DNA from: Echinometra lucunter
Taxonomy: Eukaryota > Echinodermata > Echinoidea > Camarodonta > Echinometridae
Direction of reading: 5' to 3'
DNA: 64,000 nt
Assembly: GCA_029962745.1 (NCBI GenBank)
Contig: CM057165.1
Location: 25,093,882 to 25,157,881, forward strand
Shown: positions 1-11,779 of the stretch, piece after piece
How positions within the stretch are numbered: the stretch's first letter is position 1
How the letters are laid out: the number at the start of each line of letters is the position of its first letter
Notes under the pieces: generated by a model
The model's input: only the letters and a program-made list of their open reading frames with translations
Told to the model about the DNA's origin: nothing
The model's database searches: none
Translations under genes and position numbers: made by a program

Positions 1-530
1 CGTACCAATTGAGACACCAGCCTAATCTCTCCTATGCAAGATGTGATGATTTCCTTCACAAAAATCTAGGAACTAGTTGTGAAATCACAACAAGTCCCTC
101 TCTAAAACTGATTGTTTTTCCACATGACATGCAGCCGATGCTTGAGTTGTGTTAAAACATTCAATTCTTGCGCTGATTGTTTGGCCAGATCTGTGAGAAC
201 ACAAGCCGCATTGTGTCCCGTCTCACATAGAATGATAAGTGCCGGTTAATGTTTGATTGGTGGTATGTTATGTTGCAATGCTGGAATGATTGCATGACTG
301 CAACATGATGACTAACATGTGATTTTGGAAGCTTTGAAATGGGATGTGGTTAGGATCCGTGTTATTTTGTGTTTAAAAACGGATTTTGCATCATAACAAC
401 AATAACTGAGGAAAGAAGAAAAGAAGGAAAGGTGTTTACAGAGTGGTATTGATAGAAGCTGTTTCTTTCCCCCTGGTTCAATGACGATACAGGTACACGG
501 AAGGAAAAATTAGAAGTCTGTCAATGAACC
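1..530. other. Unassigned sequence left of LINE fragment
   Basis: I see no gene, repeat unit or RNA here. It may be intron of the kinase gene whose last exons lie downstream, since those exons continue a gene that begins left of the window. No exon encoding the glycine-rich loop of the kinase is visible. Confidence 0.4.
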
Positions 531-539
531 TCACTCGTC

Positions 540-902
540 AATAGGGCTGCAATACAAACAGATCATTCTAGGAAACTAAGTTTTTCTAGCTCATCTCTTC
601 TTGCCATATCACAAACTTGTAATTCTTGGGGTGATCGATCACTTCAATATGCTGGACCATTCCTATGGAATAAGCTCCCACTAGATATTCGTAATCTATC
701 CTCTCTCTGTAACTTCAAGGCCTCACTAAAAACCTGGTTATTTAGACAAGCTATTTCATGAACGTAACCTTTATCTCGTTTCTCTTATTTGTGTCTGTTT
801 TCTATCTCCTTTTCAGTGTGCCATGAGCATCTACTCATGATGGATACCAGTGCATTACAAGTGTTCATATTATTTATTAATATTATTATTATTATTATTA
901 TA
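540..902 (+). mobile_element. 3' end of CR1/L2-like LINE (ORF2 C-terminus and tail)
   Basis: Bases 540-761 read open for 73 residues and end in the hallmark C-terminal signature of CR1/L2/Jockey-type reverse transcriptases: a W-G-D-R block, then GPFLWNKLPLDIRNL, then FKASLKTWLFRQ just before the stop. An AT-rich 3' UTR follows and the element ends in an (ATT)n tail at about 867-902, as is usual for this LINE group. Everything upstream of the last ~75 codons is missing, so it is a 5'-truncated, dead insertion, probably in an intron of the kinase gene. Confidence 0.75.
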
Positions 903-1900
903 GTCTCTTCCCCAAACTGCAGCTGGTCTGATGCCCACAGACCCCAATAATTTTTTTTTACCTTCAATTGCCAGGATATTAACCCAATGAATACTATAAA
1001 GCCCATGGTGACTTATGCTGGGGTTTGTGGAAAATGCATGTTAGCTGAAAATCAAATTGTATACAGTGGGTTAGGATGTTGTTATCTATGCTTGATTTCA
1101 CAAATATTACATTTTTGTTGTTGTTGGTAATTCTTGTGCAGTAATTAATGATTAGAAATGGACAGTACTTTCAAATTAAAAGCGTTGCAAGTTGCACAAT
1201 TAGATATGGGAAGAAAACAAATCTGTTGTAGAAATGTGGAATTTTAGACAACAAAATTAAATCATAAATCAAACATTTTTGGTGCATCCCTTTTTTGCTC
1301 CTGATGAGATTGAAATGCTATGGTCAGACATAGGTCTAACTTTGTACATGTATGCCTACATGTTGCTTAAATTCTGTCTTTGCTGATAAACAAAATCTGT
1401 TTCAAATAAATGTCACTTATTGGACCAATTTCCACCTTGCGATACCAACTTTGATCACAATTTGTCTTCCTGATCTAATATATTAGGTGAAATTCAAGGA
1501 ACATGTTGCTAATAGCTTTGCCACATTACACACCATTTCAGACGTTTTGACAAACAACCCTTGTTGCAAAACATGATGAGGATTCTCAGCTTTTGCAGCA
1601 GTAGACATTGCAGTGGTTTTTGCTCATGTATACTGTAAAAAGACATGTTTAAAATGTATTGCTGTTATGTGCTGTAGCAGAAACAGATCATACCCAGTTC
1701 CCCAAAATATTTTCATATATGATACACATTCTCTATACTGAAATAATGTTTTTGTAGTTTTTGGTTTCTCATCAGAAACATATATGTATTGTGCTTGAAC
1801 TGATATATCATTATTATTCATTTGATACTTTTTGGCTGTAAATAAAATTTGCTTTTGTTTCTGGATGGGTCCTGAATATCTATTTTGAAAATCTGTCATT
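903..1900. other. Unassigned AT-rich sequence, probably intron
   Basis: No coding potential or recognisable repeat was found. By position it is most likely the intron preceding the kinase exon at 2251. Confidence 0.4.
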
Positions 1901-1909
1901 TGATGATTA

Positions 1910-2250
1910 TGGCTTTGAAAATTGTGCTATCAGTAACTTTTGTTTCATCATCATTTTCTCCAGAAGGCCTGATTTCATGAAAGAGATGAAAATAATGTCA
2001 CAGCTTCATGATCCCAACATCTGAATTTCGACATTTTGATTCTCATTTCATTATGGCACGATGATTTAAGTTATCAATAACATGTTTCATTATTATTTTC
2101 TCCCACAGGGCTGATTTCATGAAAGAGATGAAAATAATGTTGCAGCTTTGTGATACCAACATCTGAATTTCGACATTTTGATCATCAGTTTATCATGGCT
2201 CTATGAATTATGCTATCAGTAACTTTTGTTTCATTTTCATTTTCCCACAG
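1910..2250 (+). repeat. Tandemly duplicated exon start: two decoy (pseudo) exons
   Basis: A unit of about 140-145 bp occurs three times, beginning near 1910, 2055 and 2197. It consists of intron end, a pyrimidine-rich tract plus AG acceptor, and the first ~57-60 bp of the kinase exon. Only the third copy leads into the real exon at 2251. The first (acceptor near 1966) and second (acceptor at 2108) keep the reading FMKEMKIM but run into an in-frame TGA at the same place, right after the codons for asparagine-isoleucine, then share a short intron-like stretch. If used by the spliceosome they would truncate the kinase. Confidence 0.75.
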
Positions 2251-2469
2251 GGCCGATTTCATGAAAGAGATGAAAATAATGTCGCAGCTTCGTGATCCCA
2301 ACATCGTCCGCCTCCTCGCAGCATGCACGGAGGATGAGCCATACTGTATGATAGTAGAGTATATGGAGAATGGTGATCTGAATCAGTTCCTCTATGAGAG
2401 GGAAGGATTTGAGGTTGGCCTCAACAACTGCAATGCCAATCTATCTAGTCCAAATACAAGATCGATTAG
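2251..2469 (+). CDS. Discoidin domain receptor tyrosine kinase, N-lobe exon
   Basis: This exon encodes part of the kinase N-lobe and the hinge of a receptor tyrosine kinase. Readable blocks are [20 protein letters not shown] (the alpha-C region), then [16 protein letters not shown], which is the hinge and alpha-D sequence typical of DDR1/DDR2. It starts after a TTTCCCACAG acceptor and ends at a GTAAGT donor at 2470, leaving two bases of a split codon that the next exon completes. The segment after the hinge (about residues 55-73 of the exon) is the variable insert of DDR kinases. DDR proteins are collagen-binding, single-pass membrane kinases; the discoidin, transmembrane and glycine-loop exons must lie upstream of the window. 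Two degenerate copies of the exon start precede it. Confidence 0.9.
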
Positions 2470-2926
2470 GTAAGTCAAAAGTGTTTTTTTTTTCCTCCAT
2501 GAAAGAAAGACCACTCTATTGTTGTCTGATTTTTTCGGGTTTATAAATAACGGTGGATTTCCTGAATTGTATTGATATTTCTAGTCAGTCAGTATGTTAA
2601 GCCCAACAGGAAAAGTATTTCCTCCTGGAGGACGAGTTTATGGAAGTGTTTTTGGCATGATACAAAAGTGGAACCAAGAAAGGAAAACACATAAGAAAAG
2701 AAAGAAAGAAAAAAAGAAAAAACATTGAAAACATTCGTAAAGTGACTTTTTGAGAGAAAGAATATATTTGGCCATATGATATACATTTCTGAATCTCTAA
2801 ATATGAATCGCTCAATTGCTTTTCTGTAATATGAAGCTTTCAAAAGTCTGGTGCTATTTTCATATGTATGGAATGTTACTGTAGTCTGATGATAATATCT
2901 TTCACATTTCGTTTTATGCTTCATAG
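2470..2926 (+). other. Intron between kinase exons
   Basis: Bounded by GTAAGT at the 5' side and TTCATAG at 2920-2926. It contains a purine-rich stretch near 2690-2730 and no other feature I recognise. Confidence 0.8.
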
Positions 2927-3161
2927 TGTCGGTGCACTTGTCTACATGGCAACACAGATAGCATCAGGTATGAAATACCTCTCTAATATGAACTTTGTCC
3001 ATCGAGATCTTGCCACCCGAAATTGCCTCGTCGGGAAATCTTACACAATACGCATCGCCGACTTTGGTATGAGTCGGAACCTGTACTCCTCCAATTACTA
3101 CAGGATAGAAGGAAGAGCAGTGCTACCTATTAGATGGATGGCATGGGAGAGTATATTACTT
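2927..3161 (+). CDS. Discoidin domain receptor tyrosine kinase, catalytic-loop exon
   Basis: The exon carries the catalytic core of the kinase: [14 protein letters not shown] (alpha-E), [10 protein letters not shown] (HRD catalytic loop with the catalytic Asp and the tyrosine-kinase RAA/AAR-type variant LATRN), [12 protein letters not shown] (DFG magnesium-binding motif) and the activation loop [21 protein letters not shown] with paired tyrosines that are the expected autophosphorylation sites. All key catalytic residues are present, so this part of the kinase looks functional. The first base completes the codon split by the preceding intron, and the donor GTAAGT begins at 3162 in phase 0. 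The match to DDR2-type kinases is close over the whole exon, including MSRNLYS and [10 protein letters not shown]. Confidence 0.93.
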
Positions 3162-4698
3162 GTAAGTATGCATCTTTTTTTTTCAAATCATCAAAAATTG
3201 TAAAGTGCAAAAATCGGACAACTGAAGAATAATGCTTACTACATAATTTGATTTATAATTAAACACCTATTGTACATCCATCATTGCTTTGTATGGAAAC
3301 TGTAGCTTTTCAAACATTCTGCTTTTTTGTAGTTTCCTTTTTCTTTGTCAACATATTTTGTACAATTACTATTTGATGTATCAAATGTAGTATTTTATGA
3401 CATGGAAATGAATAAGAATTGAAATGAATTGAATTGAATTGAATAATGAGAGTTTTAGGGGTGGTTGGGGGATGAGTCTGTGAGTTGAGGAGTTTGTGGA
3501 GGAGGCTTGTAATCAGTTATAGTACTATCCTGCAAATTAGATAAACATACCTGGTTGTAAATAATGTTATGATGTATATGTTATACATGCATGAATTGTA
3601 TGCATGTTCACTCATTTATCTCCTTTCATTGTTTTTGTTTTCTTCATTGTTATGAATTGTATCATGTTAAAAAGCCACTGGAAGCAAAATTTTTGTTTAA
3701 TAATATGCATGAACCAATAAAGAATCTTGAATCTTGAAGAAGGCTGTTGTAAAGAGCATACTCTGGTGACAATCAATTGGCAGTCAATATCCTACTCTAA
3801 CTAAATCCTTAGATAGCTTATGTACAGTTTTGGTAGCAAAATGAAAATGGGCATGAAACTGACTAAATGTAGTCTTATATTGTCCCCCTTGCATGAAAAG
3901 ATACATTTGCAAGCTTACACGATAATCCATTCATGATATCTGGTGAATTTAATATAAAATATCAAAAAGGAATGCAAAATATCAGCTATTATATGCGCTA
4001 TGCTAGGACTGTCCATCCCGATGGCTTCCTAACATTGTAGGGGGTTAATGTCATTGGCCCAGCAATCTAAACTATTTTTTTCTTTTGTTTTTGTTCCTTT
4101 CAATCTGAGAGGAAATAACTTCACAGGACCTTAGTTATTGCTAACTTTATCATCTTCTGAGAGCAAAGAAATCTGTAGAGTTTTTGAGGGCTTACCAAAG
4201 ACTGTACATAACCTGTAACTTCAACAATTGATGCAGTTCTATACCTAGCCCTAACTCTAAACCTAACCTGAAAATTCACTGACAGCTCTAACCCTGTATC
4301 TGGAGTAATCCTTGGAGCAGACATGTATGTCAGCACTCTGAATTGTTATATTGATTAGTAGCACTTTGGTCGTATGAGTATCATGATAGTGCATAGAATC
4401 TTTGCATTCTTCTCTCTTTAGTCTTAAGGAGAAACAAAAAAAAAAGATCATGCACAGATGTAATGGCAGAAGGACTTTGTGATCCTTGGGCCATTTGATA
4501 ATTTTTTTTGAACAAAAAAGGTTCTGTTTGATTGTATTTTTAACAAAATGTATTTGATTTATTCAGGCTGAGAGTTAAAATGTATAAAATCATACATATT
4601 TTGGAAGCAAAGTTGTTGTTCTGTATGTTTTGAAATTTCACTTACCTTATATACCAAGCCCCAATTATTCCTTACCATCTCTTATTCATTCCATTCAG
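3162..4698 (+). other. Intron with LINE-tail-like short repeats
   Basis: Intron from GTAAGT to TCCATTCAG. It holds two short A/T-rich endings that look like CR1-type LINE 3' tails: a (GAATT)n-like run at about 3418-3445 and CAATAAAGAATCTTGAATC at about 3717-3735. No exon was seen inside. Confidence 0.7.
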
Positions 4699-5004
4699 GG
4701 CAAATTCACAACGAAAACCGACGTATGGGCTTTTGGTGTGACGCTGTGGGAGGTGATGATGCTATGTCGGGAGCAACCTTACTCAAGGCTCACTGATGAG
4801 CAGGTGATAGAGAACACTGGTCAATTCTTTGAGAAGGATGGCAGGCCGGTGTACTTGGCCAAGCCCCCACATTGCCCTAAAGACATTCATAATCTCATGA
4901 GAAGGTGTTGGACAAGTGAACCCACCCAGCGACCCACGTTTGACTTCCTCCACACGTTCCTCCAAGCTCGGAATATCGGTTATGAACCACCCGTATCGTT
5001 TTAG
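4699..5004 (+). CDS. Discoidin domain receptor tyrosine kinase, terminal exon
   Basis: The last 101 codons of the kinase. Visible are GKFTTKTDVWAFGVTLWEV (alpha-F with the invariant D-x-W-x-F-G), the DDR-specific block CREQPYSRLTDEQVIENTG, and MRRCWTSEPTQRPTFDFLH, the conserved RCW...RP of the alpha-H/alpha-I end. The protein stops 16 residues after the helix, as in vertebrate DDR1/2, so the C-terminus is complete. Joining 2251-2469, 2927-3161 and 4699-5004 gives an uninterrupted reading frame of about 250 residues. The gene therefore runs left to right and ends here. I leave the gene symbol blank because DDR1 and DDR2 arose by vertebrate duplication and an invertebrate copy is equally related to both. 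Confidence 0.93.
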   Translation, partial: GKFTTKTDVWAFGVTLWEVMMLCREQPYSRLTDEQVIENTGQFFEKDGRPVYLAKPPHCPKDIHNLMRRCWTSEPTQRPTFDFLHTFLQARNIGYEPPVSF

Positions 5005-5233
5005 CAACTCTTCACACTCTCTCTACACTTTCCAATAGATGTGAAATGCTAGAAACTAGTAACTTCTATTGGGAACTCCTTGGTCATCACTTTCATGTAT
5101 TACAAGGACAATATTTGGTCAATGATGTTGTCTATGACAACGTGTTATTCCTTTTTTAACTGAAGGAGGAGAATGGAAAATGATAAGTACTATTATTCAG
5201 AACATGAATAGTTAAGACTATATCCCAGGTGGT

Positions 5234-5268
<35 letters not shown>

Positions 5269-5321
5269 GCCTGTTCTCAAAGAATATACTTATCTTGGGT
5301 AGGATATCTGCTGCATTCTAA
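5005..5321 (+). other. Proximal 3' UTR of the kinase gene with (CT)n
   Basis: Follows the kinase stop codon directly. It contains a (CT)n microsatellite at about 5233-5267. No other coding sequence was seen. Confidence 0.5.
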
Positions 5322-5623
5322 AGGTTCGTTCAGATATGATGCGACTTTGTGCCGCCACATTGTGTCGCCACATTTTTTGTGTACAGGTCTATGGGGTATG
5401 GGGTGACAAAAAATGTCGCCGAGGCAGGACACATTTTGGTTTGCTGCCTGTCTGCAAAAAATGCGCACCAATCAAATTCCTAAAAAGTTAGTGCAAAAAT
5501 TGTTGTCATGAGATTGTTTGCACAAGTTTTGACAAAATTCTCTCTTATTTGAGAGTTGACACGTTAATGCGCATTCATTGGCATAAGTGGCGGCACAAAG
5601 TCTCATCATATCTGAACATGCCT
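5322..5623. mobile_element. Harbinger-like MITE (TAA target duplication)
   Basis: A 302 bp non-coding element. Its ends are inverted repeats of about 35 bp containing GTTCAGATATGATG and GACTTTGTGCCGCCAC. TAA flanks both ends (5319-5321 and 5624-5626), the 3 bp target duplication expected of PIF/Harbinger-type transposition. A diverged relative lies inverted at 9209-9573. Confidence 0.8.
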
Positions 5624-5626
5624 TAA

Positions 5627-7160
5627 TAGTTCATCAACCTGATGATCGAGCACTATCATAGGATTCTCTTTGTACAGTGGAGTGGATCCTTCCATTTATA
5701 CATCAGCCATATTCACTACATCCTGTAGTATTGATTGTAATTTATAGCATTTGGCTGTTCTAAACAACTGTAAAAAAGTCTAGGTTATTCTGTTACAATT
5801 CTGTATTTTGCTTATCACTTTGGACTTTAAGATATTGTTCCGTAGCTCCTGTTCCAATAGGCCATTTGGAACATCTTTTGATAACAGCAGCCTTTGAACC
5901 AACAGAATCTTACCATATAAATTACATAAAAGTAGAATAAAAGAAATTATTTCCATTAGAACAAAACATGTGTTTTTGACAAGCAGTTTCTTGCTGCTGT
6001 AGATGAAAGCTGTTTATACAACATGGATTGATTCAGTATGTTAGGTACTGCACAATTTGTAATTCTTTTTGAAAATTATTTCAATTATGTTTATTTCCAT
6101 AGCATCAAATGCTGACCTGAAGCATTTTTATCAACCATGACGATTCCAGTTTAAAATTTGTTGTGATATTCAGTAGAATATGGTGCTAATTATCTTTTCT
6201 TGTTATGTATTATTCATCTCAAAACAATCAGCCCCACCAGATTTGCCAAAGTGTTGACATGTAGGTAAAGATTCATTAGTTCCATTACTTTATATGCATA
6301 ATTAAAGTAATGACAATTACCCTTTTGTCATGAGTGAGAATTATTGTAAAATCTCTTTGAAAAATAGATAGTTTCCTTGCATTTTTTCACATCTCCTCCC
6401 CCCCCCCATGACAAAATCACAAAGAATACACTTCTCGTCTCTATCAGTCTCAATTATCAAAACTTTTTTTCTTTTTTCTTTGTTTGTTTTACTCTTTATT
6501 TTTGCAATAAAGCGATGGAAAATAACAGTTGAAGTGTTATTTATTTTTTACTTGCATTATCATAAGAGTAAAAAAAAAAGTAATAGATGAATTGATACCA
6601 TGAAGACATTGGTATTCCCGACTAGAATATCACTAATAATTTAATCAGGAATGGAAAATGAGGTTAGTAGTACAAGGGTACTGTTTCACATATTTGACTT
6701 TGTTGTAAAATTTGTCAAATCTAGTTTATCAATGTCTCGACCAATATTTTAAAAAAATTAATTCTACCCCTATTGGCCTCTCATTGTTGCCATGGATTAT
6801 ATACACGAGAATTCTATGAAATTAAATAGGGTTTTGTTGTTGTTTTAAAAGCTCCAGACGAAAGGTTAGACCAAATAGAATAGGAAAGAGTTATGAAGTA
6901 TGAATGGTCTTATGAATGCTTTTTGTGCCTACAAGATATTTTCTTATATTAATTTTTTTTTTAATTGAGGCTGTAAATATTCTTGCAAGTTTGTATCAAA
7001 TGTTGTGTAACATACAGTAGCACAAAGAAAAAAAAATCACATGGATTTAGCTTTTTTATATACTGCCTTTGTTATGTATATTGAAAGAGATGAAAATAAT
7101 GTAAAGTCAGATTGACAGATAATGGTATGTGAATATTGGTCATATTTTGGACAATAAAGA
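5627..7160 (+). other. Likely 3' UTR and downstream sequence of kinase gene
   Basis: AT-rich, no coding signal. Possible polyadenylation signals AATAAA occur at 5936-5941, near 6507 and at 7153-7158; which is used cannot be told from sequence. Near 7082-7102 a ~20 bp scrap, GAAAGAGATGAAAATAATGT, repeats the start of the kinase exon at 2251 and suggests further dispersal of that duplicated fragment. Confidence 0.4.
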
Positions 7161-9205
7161 TCTGTAGGTAATTTGGTGTTATTATATTTGTTGTATTTAA
7201 TCTGAAAACAAAATCAGTATAAAGAAGTACTGCTTTATGTGTATGTTTGATGGTTTATGGTTTATCATTGAAATAAACTGTTGCTTGCATTCCATGTGTG
7301 CTGTTTGATCGGTAATTATGCATGATTTAGCATTTGCTTCATGTTTATACTCAAACATCCATGAAAATAATGCCAGTAAAATGCACAATCTTTTGTTGAG
7401 TAACTGGGTTTATGATTAATGTTGTTTTCAAGTTTTACTAAAGACATAATTTTCAACATTGCCCAATTCAAGCTGCTTTCTTTTGATGTGTTCATAAGAT
7501 TGCAACTTACTAAAGTTGAACTTCCTTCAGTATTCCGAGATTCGCATAGTAAAGTGAATTATTCTCTATTTTTTCTTTCGAGCTTATTGACAGGGCTCTC
7601 ATTTGTCGAGGGTGATCTTTTCAGGGATCTTGCATGGTTTTAACCCAATGGCTACCGAAGTTTGAATTCCTGTAGGTTTAATACAGGGGGCACCCGTGAC
7701 CCTTTCCAGTAGGCATGGGTTAACATCTTCTTGCTATGGACAATGTTTAATATATCAGGATATCTCCTAACACAATAGACAACCCTGGGTCTTTACCATA
7801 CCAGTTATCTGAGATCTAGCACAGGTATAACATATAATCTACAATCAATCATATCTACTCTTTTTTCTTTTTTTTTTCCCTTTTTTTTTTTTTCCTTTTT
7901 TTTTTTCTTTTTTTTTTAGAAAGGGGATGGTAATGAAACACAAGATTTGCCTCTTTTTTTTTTAATAGGACTTTTTCCTTCTTTTGGGAACTTAATTTAC
8001 ATGAAATTCTGTTTGCAAGAGGCTAAAGATCCATCAATAAATTTGCTGGTAATTGAGTGGTATCTCCACATTAACATTAATAAGATACATGTATCACTGT
8101 AGAATAAGGTTGATGCAGAATGGCTGAATTGGCACCAGAAATATTGATGAAGTGAATCTCATTTTTAAATTTTAACTCTTAAAAATGAATAAATATGCAC
8201 ATGAAAGTTATTTCTATTGAGGATCCATAGGTTTAGAAATACCAGCACCTGCAAATTTTTGGTCAATTTATTTTTGACACTTCTGATGATTTCCTTTGTT
8301 TTCAGGGAGATAAGAAGAAGGGAGAATAGTTACTTGGATGTTACTCCTCAGCCTCTCAATAGCAAAATATTTTATTATTAATTAATGCCTGTATACGTTT
8401 TGAAAGAGTACAGATTTTGGTTTTATTTTGCACTTAAAATTTCACTTTTAATTGTCATTATTTTGTGTATTCAAGTCAGCATTAAAGCATCAGTTTTAAA
8501 ATTTTAATTCTATGAAATTTCACAAGTTACTTGTTTCTTGTTCACAGCATACCTTGTACTATGTGTATGTGTATGATATGCCAAAGTATTGATTTTTATG
8601 TATTGACCTACTGTATATAATTCAGCATTGTTTTTATTATGCCATGCTTCTGCAAATGATGAAATCTCTCTATGTGTATTTGTGCTCTTTGTGAATGTTG
8701 GATAGTATCCATAATGAAAAGAAAAGCCCCTGACTTTGTATTAGATGGTGGAAAAATTAGTCACTGTTGGTTTATCTTTTTATAGAATTTTTTTTGGATA
8801 GAAGCAGCTAAGAACCCTGTATTGGGTCTTGTTTTTGTTGTTGTTTTTTCAAATACAACAATTAAAAAAGAATGCTTAAAATAATAGAATGAAGAACATT
8901 ACAGAATTTGTCGATTGATTGTATGATATGCTTTTTCATGAAATGGAAGTTTGCATATCAAGACTACTGTTTACTAACAGTAACAATCCCCTGTTCAAAC
9001 AAACAATTCATGCCTATCACCCATTGTTATATCTTGACTTTTGTATTCATGTTTGATGGCACTTGATGTATCAATTCAGTTATCAGTTATACTATTGACT
9101 TTAAACATTTCTTTGCAATAAAGGAAGCTATCAAAAGTTTGAAATATAATTTTGATATTATTTTTAGCCATTGTATTTTGTCAGCCTGAGGAGAGTTTTG
9201 ATGTG
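7161..9205. other. Intergenic AT-rich spacer with long poly(T)
   Basis: No gene seen. A poly(T)-rich run of about 60 bp (7860-7918) could be the reverse of a poly(A) tail from a retrotransposed sequence, but no body could be identified. Confidence 0.4.
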
Positions 9206-9208
9206 ATA

Positions 9209-9573
9209 AAGTGATTTCACACATGATGCGACAGTGTGGTACCACACTGTGGCGCCACACTGTTTCGTCTTCACACATGGTGGGACTTTGTGTCACCACA
9301 TATGCTAATGAATGCGCATTAACGCATCAACTCTCAATAAGAGAGCATATTGTCAAAACTTGTGCAAGCAATCTCAAAGCAACAATTTTTGCGCTATTAT
9401 AACTTTTTAGAAATTTGATTGGTATGCATTTGTTGTGTATCTAGGCAGCAAAAAAAAAAGGTGTCCTGCCTCGGCGACATTATTTTGTCACCTTATACCC
9501 ATTGGCTTGTACACAAAAAAGTGTGGCGCCACAGTGTGGTACCACACTGTCGCATCATGTGTGAAAGCACCTT
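9209..9573. mobile_element. MITE related to the 5.3 kb element
   Basis: Inverted terminal repeats with TTTCACACATGATGCGACAG followed by the palindromic blocks GTGTGGTACCACAC and GTGTGGCGCCACAC. The interior (for example ATGAATGCGCATTAACGC and TCGGCGACA) is an inverted, diverged copy of the 5322-5623 element. An extra inner terminal-repeat-like stretch at about 9270-9300 suggests a nested or rearranged left end. Confidence 0.75.
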
Positions 9574-9654
9574 TTTATTGTATTTGCTGAGCTGATTCTT
9601 TTTATATCTGGATGGTATTAGTTTTAGCTTGTTAGGTTGGAGCAAATTAGGAAT

Positions 9655-10412
9655 TACAGTGAAACCTGTATATAAATGACATGACGAAAACCCATCGTTT
9701 AAAACTGTAACGCCGATTTGATTTTTGCAACTTCTACACCTGAGACTGCAGTAAGTCTAAATAAACAAAAGCGTTGAACAACTTAATCCCCTTGCCGGAG
9801 AAACGACCTTCACAGTTTGAGAGAGAGAGAGAGAGAGAGAGAGGAAGGGAGAAAGAGAAACACGCTGGGGCTACACATGCCTAGTGCACGCGTGACGGGC
9901 TAGTTTATAGAGTTAAAAATGTTGCTATAATCGCCAATTCTGGTCATTTCGCTTCGTTCGAAGTTTAATTTTGGTTTTCATCTAAATGGCAATATCTTAA
10001 AACAGGTGAAAGATACATTTCCTACTTCACATTTCCTTTCAGGCAGTGCGGTGGTAAGAGTTTGTTAACACAATTACGTAAGATGATGAGGAGTGCAGGT
10101 GTAATCCAAAACCACCACCTCTCGTGCGAAGATGCAAGGCACTGATAAGACTTTTAACAGGGAAATTGAATAGGGGGTTGGTATACCCCACCTGAAATAC
10201 ATAGGTTCCTGTGTTATAGTGGTGGGGTATATTTTAAACGAGAGATTCTCGTAATGAGACATGAAAAAGGGGTCTTTATGAGCAGGTGGTCTTTATGGAC
10301 AGGTTCCTCCAGTACACCTTATAATTGAAAATTCTATTTGAGGGAAACAAAAACTGGTCTTTCCACAGACTGGTGGTCTTAAAAGGTGGCCACTAAAACA
10401 GGTTTGACTGTA
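9655..10412. mobile_element. Short-TIR DNA element (TACAGT..AAACCTG ends)
   Basis: Starts TACAGTGAAACCTG and ends with its inverse, CAGGTTTGACTGTA, enclosing ~760 bp. The interior repeats GGTCTTTATG-type blocks near 10,270-10,400 and has a (GA)n run at about 9820-9842. No transposase was found, so it would be non-autonomous. The terminal repeats are only ~14 bp, hence moderate confidence. Confidence 0.55.
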
Positions 10413-10570
10413 CTTTGAGTTATTTATCCCCACACTTTTTACACCCCCTTATAAATTCAACAAATTAGCTGTACATTTTATGACTTGTGAAACATTGCAG
10501 TCTCTGATGCTAATTACAAAGCAAGTATGAATATTCAGACATCTATTTGCATATTCCTATCACATTGCTC

Positions 10571-10573
<3 letters not shown>

Positions 10574-10627
<54 letters not shown>

Positions 10628-10656
10628 TATATATATATATACATATATATATAACA
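10574..10656. repeat. (TA)n microsatellite
   Basis: About 80 bp of TA dinucleotides with a short CA interruption. Confidence 0.95.
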
Positions 10657-10899
10657 TAGGCTTATATCAACGTGAAGCATTTTCAATTTGGGGAAATTAC
10701 GCATCTTGCTAGATTGTGAACCATCCTGCTTTTCTTTTAATTTTGCGATCGAGCAAAAAATAACAAATTTCTTGTTATGAGAGACGTGTTTAGTTATGAA
10801 AATACACTGTAGGCATATATGATACCTAAAAAATATGGTTACCTCGCAGCCAAATATGAACTCTATTTTGTCACATCGCTGGTCCATTGTTGCTGCCAC

Positions 10900-11765
10900 T
10901 CTGGGTTTTTTTTTAATATTACGAGCGAGCTAAGCGAGCGAGGAAGCACACACTGTTTTTGATGGTTGAAGTAGTAACCCCTTCGGCAAATTACACTGTG
11001 AGCCCATGAGACATGCATTATCTATTCGGTCTCATTTCACCGAATTCGTTTGCTTTTCAAAACCATTACTATCAAACGAGCGAGCGCAGCGAGCAAGGAA
11101 AAATATACCCTTTTCCATATGATGGAAGTGTGATATCGTCATCATGATTATATGATAATGTGATAATAATGTGATATGCGCTATACAAGAACAGAATATC
11201 ATTATTATAATTAACATCAGAATACACTATAAACCTGTCATGCTTGTACATCTAAATAATACATCCGATCACCTGTGTGCCGAATATGACACTGTTTTAG
11301 CTACCTTGCTTGCAGTCCGAATCCATTCTGTTTCTACCATAGCGAGCAAAGTCAACAACCGATCCTGGCAAAATTGTATGGATTCGTCCAAAAAAAATTG
11401 GCAACCACCTCGCTGCCCAAATGATATGTTGGAATCTCGCTGCTATAATAAGCTTTTTGCTGCCCGAAATCATCTTGCATCTAGCATTTACCAGCAAGAG
11501 TAGTGAGCGAGCTAACGAAAAAAATATGTTTTTTTTTTATATCTAGGGCTTTATCTCCTGAAAGTGTATCTATTTTAGGTCAACTGCCCGCTCGATTTCT
11601 TGGAGTGACATCTTGTTTGGTTATATTACTTCCTTTGAGTAGAAGAATGTATAGCATTAGATAGAAACACAAGATGCAAACCGATTTCCTTTCATAAAAA
11701 TAGTAATTATCATCGGCATTGGTTAAGATACTTAAATGCGAGCGAGCGAAGCGAGCGAGCGCTTC
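10900..11765. repeat. Dispersed GCGAGCG-type repeat blocks
   Basis: Four blocks resembling GAGCGAGCGCAGCGAGC (near 10,922, 11,078, 11,505 and 11,740) separated by about 160-430 bp. They resemble the tandem array at 47.7-48.6 kb. Around 11,150-11,215 a SINE-like 3' tail occurs (GATATGCGCTATACAAGAAC then ATTATTATAATTA), matching the tail of the element at 56.3 kb. No gene was found. Confidence 0.55.
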
Positions 11766-11779
11766 CCAGTGTCCCATTT

